Shown here piece after piece: positions 39,713 through 44,745 of a DNA stretch of 44,745 nt. Position 1 is the first letter of the stretch. Every line of letters begins with the position of its first letter. Below the pieces are notes generated by a model. It was given only the letters and a program-made list of their open reading frames with translations. It was not told the DNA's origin and ran no database searches. The stretch spans positions 1 to 44,745 of the forward strand of contig NZ_JABBNC010000056.1 in assembly GCF_012933445.1 (NCBI RefSeq), in the 5' to 3' direction. The position numbers and the translations under genes are program-made. The DNA comes from Actinoplanes sp. TBRC 11911. GTDB taxonomy: Bacteria; Actinomycetota; Actinomycetes; Mycobacteriales; Micromonosporaceae.

Positions 39713-40617
39713 CAGAATTTCAACCCCGCAAGATAGTCGTAGCCGCGCTCGGCGGTGACCAGCGCGTCCGCCGGGGTGCGCGGCGGCGTGCCGGCGTCGT
39801 CCCGCTCCACGATGTACTCGATCAGCCCGGCCTCGCGCGAGTGCTCGAAGATGCGGCCGAAGTCGATCAGGCCGTCGCCCGGGTCGGCGAAGCTGGCGTT
39901 GACGTCGAGGTCCTTGACGTGCACCTGCTTGATCCGCCCGCGGTGCCGGGAGATCAGGTCGACCGGGTCGTGCGCGCCGCGGAACGCCCAGAACAGGTCC
40001 ACCTCGAGGTGCACGTTACGAGGGTCGGTCTCGCCGGTGATGATGTCGTAGCCGGTCTTCGACGTGCCGTTCTGACGCAGGAACTCGGCCTGGTGGTTGT
40101 GGTATCCGAAGCTCAGCCCGGCGCGGCGGGCCAGCTCGCCGGCCTTGTTGAGGTCGCGGGCGAAGGCCTTGTACACCGCCGCGTCCCGGATCGGGCCGTT
40201 CGCGCCCTGCCCGAAGAACGGGTGCACGATGAACTTGTTGCCGACGACGTTGGCGTCCTGCAGCGCACGCTGCCAGGTGGCGGTGTCGAACGGCTGCGGG
40301 ATGCCGACGTGGCCGGAGGTGGCGCGGATGCCGGCGTTGTCGAGTGCGGTGCGGAACTGCTGGGCGGTGCGGCCGACGAAGCCGGCGTACTCGACCCGGG
40401 TGTAGCCGATCTCGGCGAGTTCGGCGAGCGATGCTTCCAGGTCGATGCCGAGCTGGTCGCGCAACGTGTAGAGCTGCACGCTGATCTGGTCGCGGGGGAC
40501 CCGGTGCAGCGAGTGGCCCGACGAGGCGGACGCGGCGGCCGGTATCCCGACGGTGGTGGCGGCGCCGGCCGCGGCGGCCGCGCCGAGAAGTCTGCGGCGA
40601 CTGAAGGACTGCGGCAT
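39712..40617 (-). CDS. Exported sugar phosphate isomerase/epimerase-like protein
   Basis: A 301-residue xylose-isomerase-like TIM-barrel protein. The N-terminus SFSRRRLLGAAAAAGAATTVG is a Tat signal (SRRRLL). The barrel starts ISVQLYTLRDQLGIDLEASLAELAEIGYTRVEYAG and holds FGYHNHQAEF and VHLEVDLFWAFRG, plus QVHVKDLD, which carry the His/Glu/Asp metal ligands of this family. Enzymes of this group isomerise or epimerise sugars and keto-sugars. It is the first gene of an operon with the PQQ-type dehydrogenase, so the pair likely acts on the same exported or extracellular sugar (inference). ATG at 40617. Confidence 0.9.
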   Translation of the reverse strand: MPQSFSRRRLLGAAAAAGAATTVGIPAAASASSGHSLHRVPRDQISVQLYTLRDQLGIDLEASLAELAEIGYTRVEYAGFVGRTAQQFRTALDNAGIRATSGHVGIPQPFDTATWQRALQDANVVGNKFIVHPFFGQGANGPIRDAAVYKAFARDLNKAGELARRAGLSFGYHNHQAEFLRQNGTSKTGYDIITGETDPRNVHLEVDLFWAFRGAHDPVDLISRHRGRIKQVHVKDLDVNASFADPGDGLIDFGRIFEHSREAGLIEYIVERDDAGTPPRTPADALVTAERGYDYLAGLKF

Positions 40618-40891
40618 TGCGTTCTCCTCAGATCGACGAACGAGACGAACGGGACGCTTAGATCGATGAATAGACATCTTTGAAGACACTACCGAGGTTT
40701 CGTCATCGACAAAGCTAAGTTTCTTCAGATCAAGCGAAAGTTCACGAGGCCACGGCAAAACGCCCGCGCAGATTACTCTCGGTAGCTAACGGAAAGTTCT
40801 GTAAATTTTTCGGGATCGCGTGCAACGCAGCGAACGGTTGATCGCGTCTACCTTTTCGGAGCACCGAGAGTCCGCCGAGGGGGAAGCGATA
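40618..40891. promoter_or_regulatory. Divergent promoter region with small repeats
   Basis: This 274-base gap separates the sugar operon from the dioxygenase gene and is more AT-rich than its surroundings. It contains GAAAGTTC twice (40736-40743, 40792-40799; 56 bases apart) and the inverted pair CTACCGAG/CTCGGTAG (40689-40696, 40778-40785). These may be regulator sites; no specific family is indicated. Confidence 0.4.
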
Positions 40892-41764
40892 ATGGAACTG
40901 ACCGGATTCGAGCCGATTACGCCCGAGCAGCGCGAGGAATTCCAGCGTGAGGGCATTCTGCTCATCCGTGGCGCACTCACCGAAAGACAACGCGACCGGC
41001 TGGAGAAAGCGGTCGACCGCGTCTACTCGGAGGAGCGGGACGCGGGCCGCCTCAAGCCCGACGGCACCCTGCACATGCTCGGGTTCCTGCCGCACGACGA
41101 CGCGTTCGGCGACCTGCTCACGCACGGCCGCACGTTCCCGTACATCTGGGGTCTGGCCGGCTGGAACATCTACTCGCACCACAACCATCTCGACGTGACG
41201 CCGCCGAACCCGTCCGACAAGCCGCCCGCGTGGGGCTGGCACCAGGACGGCTACCGGCAGAACTCGGATCCCGAGTCGCTCGCCGGCGACACCCGGCCGA
41301 TGCTGTCGCTCAAGGTGGCGTACGTGCTGTCGGACCTGTCCCGGACCGGCCGCGGGGCCACCAAGGTCATCCCGGGCAGCCACCTGAGCAACACGCTGGA
41401 GCGCACCGACGGCAGCGACCCGCGCGGCACGGTGGAGATCACCGCGAACCCGGGCGACGCGTTCGTCTTCGACCGCCGGCTCTGGCACTCGCGGTCGGTC
41501 AACCACAGCACGGTGACCCGGAAAATGCTCTTCATCGGATACACGTATCGATGGATCCGCCCGCTCGACGACATGCCGATCGACCGGGACTCGCCGTGGT
41601 GGGCGAATCGGACAGAAGTGCAGAAACAATTGCTGGGTGAGTCGCCGCACACCGCCAATAACTGGGGTGTCGGCTGGGACGGTTATATCGACGAGAAAAT
41701 TCCGCTGCGGCACGAATTGTCGTCGCGTGGACTGCTCGACCGATCCATTCCGTGGCTGCGCTGA
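40892..41764 (+). CDS. Phytanoyl-CoA dioxygenase family protein
   Basis: A 290-residue Fe(II)/2-oxoglutarate oxygenase of the PhyH group. The iron ligands are seen in WGWHQDGYRQN (H-x-D, about residue 115) and RLWHSRSVNHSTVTRKMLFIGY near residue 205-215, whose Arg would bind 2-oxoglutarate. Substrates in the family range from phytanoyl-CoA to ectoine and natural products. ATG at 40892 is preceded by GAGGGGGAAG. It is divergent from the exported sugar operon, which hints at a shared regulator rather than a shared pathway. The gene ends before a strong convergent terminator. Confidence 0.9.
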   Translation: MELTGFEPITPEQREEFQREGILLIRGALTERQRDRLEKAVDRVYSEERDAGRLKPDGTLHMLGFLPHDDAFGDLLTHGRTFPYIWGLAGWNIYSHHNHLDVTPPNPSDKPPAWGWHQDGYRQNSDPESLAGDTRPMLSLKVAYVLSDLSRTGRGATKVIPGSHLSNTLERTDGSDPRGTVEITANPGDAFVFDRRLWHSRSVNHSTVTRKMLFIGYTYRWIRPLDDMPIDRDSPWWANRTEVQKQLLGESPHTANNWGVGWDGYIDEKIPLRHELSSRGLLDRSIPWLR

Positions 41765-41783
41765 CGATTACGTAATGTAGTCA

Positions 41784-41822
41784 CCCGCCGGTCCCGGCCT
41801 CCCCAAGTCGAGGACCGGCGGG
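41784..41822. terminator. Bidirectional hairpin terminator
   Basis: CCCGCCGGTCC (41784-41794) pairs perfectly with 41812-41822 around a 17-base loop, between the convergent dioxygenase and aminotransferase genes. A TA-rich 10-base palindrome (41767-41776) precedes it. Confidence 0.8.
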
Positions 41823-41836
41823 CCACCACCGAACGC

Positions 41837-43141
41837 TCAGCCGACCCGCTGTGCCGCCTCCGCCCGGCGTAACGCCTCGGCCAGGATGTCCAGGCCCTCG
41901 CGCGCCTCGTCCTCGGTCAGGGTCAGCGGCGGGCCCATCCGGATCACGTTCTGGTACAGGCCGCCCTTGCCGACCAGCAGGCCACCGGCCTTGCATTCGT
42001 CGAAGACGCGCAGCGTGGCCGCCGGGTCGGGCTCGGTCGTCCCCGGCCGGACCAGCTCGATGGCGATCATCAGACCGCGGCCGCGCACCTCGCCGACGAT
42101 CGGCAGGTCCAGCTTGCGCAGCCCGTCCAGGATGATCGAGCCGGTCCGGGCCGCGTTGCGCTGCAGGTCGCGGTCGAGCACGTAGTCGAGCACCGCGTTA
42201 CCGGCCGCCGCGGACAGCGGGTTACCGCCGAACGTCGAGAAGCTGATCGCCGGCACCGCGTTCATCACCTCGGCCCGCCCGACCACGCCGCCGAGCGCGA
42301 ACCCGTTGCCGATCCCCTTCGCGAAGGTGATCAGATCCGGCGTCACCCCGTGGGCCTGATAACCCCAGAAGTGCTCCCCGGTACGCCCCCACCCCGTCTG
42401 CACCTCGTCGGCGATCAGCAGGATCCCGTGTTCGGACAACACCTTCTGGTACGCCCCGAGCACCCCGTCCGGCGCCGCCACGAACCCGCCCACGCCCTGG
42501 ATCGGCTCGGCGATCAGCGCGGCCACGTCCCCGGCGGTGACCGTGGCGAGGACCTCGCGCAGGTCGTCCACCGCGGCCTCGGCGATGTCCCCGTCGCTCA
42601 TCCCGGCCATCCGGCCGCGCAGCTTGTCGGCGCTGGCCAGGAACGAGACCTGCAGCGGCGACAGCGCGCTGCCCGACCAGCTGCGGTGCCCGGTGATCGC
42701 CATGGTCGCGAACGTGCGCCCGTGGTACGAGTTCTTGATCGCCAGCACCTGCGACGACCGGCGCACGTTGGTCGCCACCATCAGCGCCGTCTCGTTGGCC
42801 TCGGTGCCCGAGTTGGTGAGGAACACCCGCGCGTCCGGGATGCCGGACAGCCGGGCGATCTTCTCGGCCAGCTCCACCTGCTGCCGGATCAGGTAGAGCG
42901 TGGACGTGTGCACCACGCCGGTCGCGAGCTGGCGCTGCACCGCCTCGTTGATCTCGGCGATGTCGTACCCGATCATGTTGGTCAGCACGCCGCCGAAGAA
43001 GTCCAGGTACGTCCGCCCGTCGGAGCACGTCACCCGCCTGCCCGACCCGGAGACGATCTCCAGCGCGTCGTCGCCGTAGTAGACCGGCATCCAGTTCGGC
43101 ATGACCGCCCGGTGCCGGGCGAGAAGGTCGTTGTCACTCAT
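41837..43141 (-). CDS. Class III PLP-dependent aminotransferase
   Basis: A 434-residue omega-amino-acid aminotransferase-like enzyme. The PLP site is clear: LIADEVQTGWGRTGEHFWGYQ (Asp binding the pyridine ring) followed by PDLITFAKGIGNGFALGG, whose Lys forms the Schiff base. FLTNSGTEANETAL near residue 115 is the phosphate-binding loop. Family members act on GABA, ornithine, beta-alanine or alanine-glyoxylate pairs; the sequence does not choose. The ATG at 43141 is 23 bases from the upstream MocR regulator, so the two form an operon. Confidence 0.93.
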   Translation of the reverse strand: MSDNDLLARHRAVMPNWMPVYYGDDALEIVSGSGRRVTCSDGRTYLDFFGGVLTNMIGYDIAEINEAVQRQLATGVVHTSTLYLIRQQVELAEKIARLSGIPDARVFLTNSGTEANETALMVATNVRRSSQVLAIKNSYHGRTFATMAITGHRSWSGSALSPLQVSFLASADKLRGRMAGMSDGDIAEAAVDDLREVLATVTAGDVAALIAEPIQGVGGFVAAPDGVLGAYQKVLSEHGILLIADEVQTGWGRTGEHFWGYQAHGVTPDLITFAKGIGNGFALGGVVGRAEVMNAVPAISFSTFGGNPLSAAAGNAVLDYVLDRDLQRNAARTGSIILDGLRKLDLPIVGEVRGRGLMIAIELVRPGTTEPDPAATLRVFDECKAGGLLVGKGGLYQNVIRMGPPLTLTEDEAREGLDILAEALRRAEAAQRVG

Positions 43142-43164
43142 GAGGCAAACCTTTCGGGAAGGAA

Positions 43165-44541
43165 CTAGCGCCAGCCGCGCGGATGCGGTGCCGCCCGGGT
43201 GCCGCTGCCGCGGCTGGTCAGGAACGCGGCAGCGGCCAGTGCATCGGCCAGATCGTCATAGCCGCCGGCGACCAGGCCGGCGGTCACCCGGACGTGGTCA
43301 CCGGCCAGCGGGGTGACGCAGAACGGCTCGCCCGGCGCCACCGCGATGCCGCGCGCGGCCAGGGCCACCATGGCGATCTGCTGGTCGTCGACCGCCATCC
43401 AGAGATTGATGCCGTCCGCCGCGCTGGCCCGCACCCCGCGGTGGTGCAGCGCGGCGAGCAGCCGCCGGCGCCTTTCCCCGTACGCCTGACGCGCCGCGGC
43501 CACCCGCGCGGCGGCGACCGGGTCGGTCAGTAGCCCGGCCAGCACCGCCTGCAGCAGCCGGCTCGACCAGCCCGGCCCGAGCAGCCGCCGATCGGCCACT
43601 GCGGCGACCACCTCGGCCGGTCCGCCGATCGCGGCCAGCCGCAGGTCCGGCCCGTGGCTCTTGGAGAAGCTCGCCACGTGCACGGTCCGCGACGGCAGAT
43701 GCGCGCCCAGGCTGATCGGCGCCGCGGTGGCGATGTCCCCCGCGTGGTCGTCCTCGACCACCAGCACGTCCGGGAAGTCGTCCAGCACGGCGGCCAGGCC
43801 CAGCGCGCGCACCGAGGACAGGCTCGCCCCGGTCGGGTTGTGCGCGCGCGGCTGCAGGAACAACGCCACCGCCGGCACCTCGCCGAGCACCTCCCGCAGC
43901 GCGTCCGGCAGCGGGCCCTCGTCGTCGACCGGCACCCCCGTCACGGTCGCGCCGACCGCCTGCAGCAGGTCGAGCAGGGGCGGGAACGCCGGATTCTCCA
44001 CCACCACGTGGTCGCCGAACCGGACCGTCACGCCGATGACCCGGTCCAGCGCGTCCAGCGCGCCGTCCACCACCGTGATCCGCGCGGGCGGGAACGGCCA
44101 GCGCGACCGCAGCACCTCCTCCAGGCGGGGCAGCACCGGCGCGTCGAGATAGCTGGTGGTCAGCCGCCCGTCGCCGACCCGGCGCAGCGCGTCGGTGAGG
44201 TCCGGCAGCAGATCATGATCCGGTACGCCGGTGGAGAGGTCCCGTTCGACGCCGGCGGCCGGCGAGCCCAGCTGGGAGTACCGCCATCCGGGACGGGCCG
44301 CCACCGCTTCGGTCACGAACGTGCCGGACCGGCCCCTGGTCCGGATCGCCCCGGCCCGGCTCAGGCTGCGCCACGCCTCGCTCACCGTGGTCGGGCTGAC
44401 CCCGAGCTCGCGCGCGAAGTCGCGGACCGTGGGCAGCCGGGTGCCCGGCGCCAGCTCGCCGGTGCTGACCAGGCGGCCCACCGCCGCGGCGATCCCCCGC
44501 GCGCTGCGGTCCGCGATCGCGTCGCTGATCAGCTCGATCAC
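43165..44541 (-). CDS. MocR-type GntR regulator with aminotransferase domain
   Basis: A 458-residue MocR-family regulator. The N-terminal winged helix (about 1-80: SARGIAAAVGRLVSTGELAPGTRLPTVRDFARELGVSPTTVSEAWRSL) is GntR-like. The rest is a fold-type I aminotransferase with HNPTG, EDDHAGDI and VASFSKSHGPDLRL (PLP lysine), used to sense PLP and/or an amino acid. MocR proteins often control a nearby transporter or aminotransferase gene; here it sits upstream of, and is co-directional with, the class III aminotransferase. The GTG at 44541 follows GAAAGGG at about 5 bases. Direct repeats at 44603-44640 upstream are possible operator boxes. Confidence 0.92.
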   Translation of the reverse strand: MIELISDAIADRSARGIAAAVGRLVSTGELAPGTRLPTVRDFARELGVSPTTVSEAWRSLSRAGAIRTRGRSGTFVTEAVAARPGWRYSQLGSPAAGVERDLSTGVPDHDLLPDLTDALRRVGDGRLTTSYLDAPVLPRLEEVLRSRWPFPPARITVVDGALDALDRVIGVTVRFGDHVVVENPAFPPLLDLLQAVGATVTGVPVDDEGPLPDALREVLGEVPAVALFLQPRAHNPTGASLSSVRALGLAAVLDDFPDVLVVEDDHAGDIATAAPISLGAHLPSRTVHVASFSKSHGPDLRLAAIGGPAEVVAAVADRRLLGPGWSSRLLQAVLAGLLTDPVAAARVAAARQAYGERRRRLLAALHHRGVRASAADGINLWMAVDDQQIAMVALAARGIAVAPGEPFCVTPLAGDHVRVTAGLVAGGYDDLADALAAAAFLTSRGSGTRAAPHPRGWR

Positions 44542-44602
44542 GGCAACCCTTTCGAAACAATCCGTTACGTACGAGGAATTGTCCGCTTGAATGTGTGTCG
44601 TT

Positions 44603-44640
44603 AAGGTCCTACGGCATCGCAACGTCTTAAGCAAGGTCTA
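44603..44640. promoter_or_regulatory. Candidate MocR operator direct repeats
   Basis: AAGGTCCTA (44603-44611) and AAGGTCTA (44633-44640) are direct repeats starting 30 bases apart, about three helical turns, 62-99 bases upstream of the MocR start. Spaced direct repeats are a known operator layout for MocR/GabR proteins. The region beyond 44641 shows a purine-rich GAGAGGGG (44729-44739) at the end of the window, perhaps the ribosome binding site of a plus-strand gene outside it. Confidence 0.35.
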
Positions 44641-44745
44641 GCGCTGGGATGATGACCGGGGGTAGACACACGATCACAGGTGCTTGCGCGCACGGGGACG
44701 CATGCCGACGGGCAACAAAGTTCACAAACCGAGAGGGGCGCAACT

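Noticed and set aside
41767..41776. ATTACGTAAT palindrome as operator
   Set aside because: It lies 3 bases after a stop codon and before a terminator, not at a promoter; likely incidental.
1..44745. tRNA or rRNA genes
   Set aside because: No T-loop GGTTCGAATCC-type sequence with matching arms, and no rRNA-like stretch, was found on either strand by reading.

Overview
The window is very GC-rich, with GTG and TTG starts, dense short-spaced genes, Tat and Sec signal peptides and little AT-rich DNA. Together with a fused glycyl-tRNA synthetase, a GH6 cellulase with a CelR/CebR-type operator, PspC, DUF3349 and actinobacterial-style 3Fe-4S ferredoxin motifs, it reads as the chromosome of an actinomycete, most likely a Micromonosporaceae member such as Actinoplanes. 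The genus is an inference from gene content and style. I found no tRNA, rRNA, CRISPR array, transposase or phage gene.

Left part (1-7345). A DNA-repair-like pair (2OG-Fe(II) oxygenase and Ogt methyltransferase, 4-base overlap) is followed by a secreted Het-C/CinY-like protein, a DUF2252 kinase-fold protein, a CPA1 Na+/H+ antiporter, a GNAT acetyltransferase, a MazEF-type toxin-antitoxin pair and a PP2C phosphatase.

Middle left (7346-19135). tex, with a highly structured leader and a Gly/Gln-rich tail, is followed by a tandem DUF427 protein, a membrane Ser/Thr kinase with an extracytoplasmic sensor, a nucleotidyltransferase and PspC. Next comes a two-gene redox module: a NuoF-like flavoprotein fused to a ferredoxin, translationally coupled to a cytochrome-b-like membrane protein with a repetitive disordered tail. 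A secreted membrane-anchored protein follows, then a 1.1-kb gene-free island packed with four kinds of repeats.

Centre (19136-31138). DUF305 lipoprotein, second PP2C phosphatase, GH6 cellulase with CelR/CebR operator, unknown proteins, a GAF-GGDEF diguanylate cyclase, a small membrane protein, a FUSC-family membrane protein, and the alpha-beta fused glycyl-tRNA synthetase.

Right (31139-44745). A second repeat island (919 bases) carries an inverted copy of a hairpin element also present at 18648-18706. Two 127-base repeats in inverted orientation bracket a glycerophosphodiesterase and a divergent unknown gene. Then come two tandem PiT phosphate transporter operons, each with a small membrane partner, separated by a DUF3349 gene and a terminator. 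The GDPD and PiT genes together look like a phosphate-acquisition neighbourhood. A secreted PQQ-type sugar dehydrogenase and a Tat-exported xylose-isomerase-like protein form an operon divergent from a phytanoyl-CoA dioxygenase homologue. A MocR regulator and class III aminotransferase close the window. Bases 1-119 and 44642-44745 hold no gene that I can support.

The features least explained by known annotation are the dispersed structured repeats (hairpin element, 127-base element), the redox module with a missing cluster ligand, the AT-rich island inside the sugar dehydrogenase gene, and the PiT operons with an undescribed small membrane partner.
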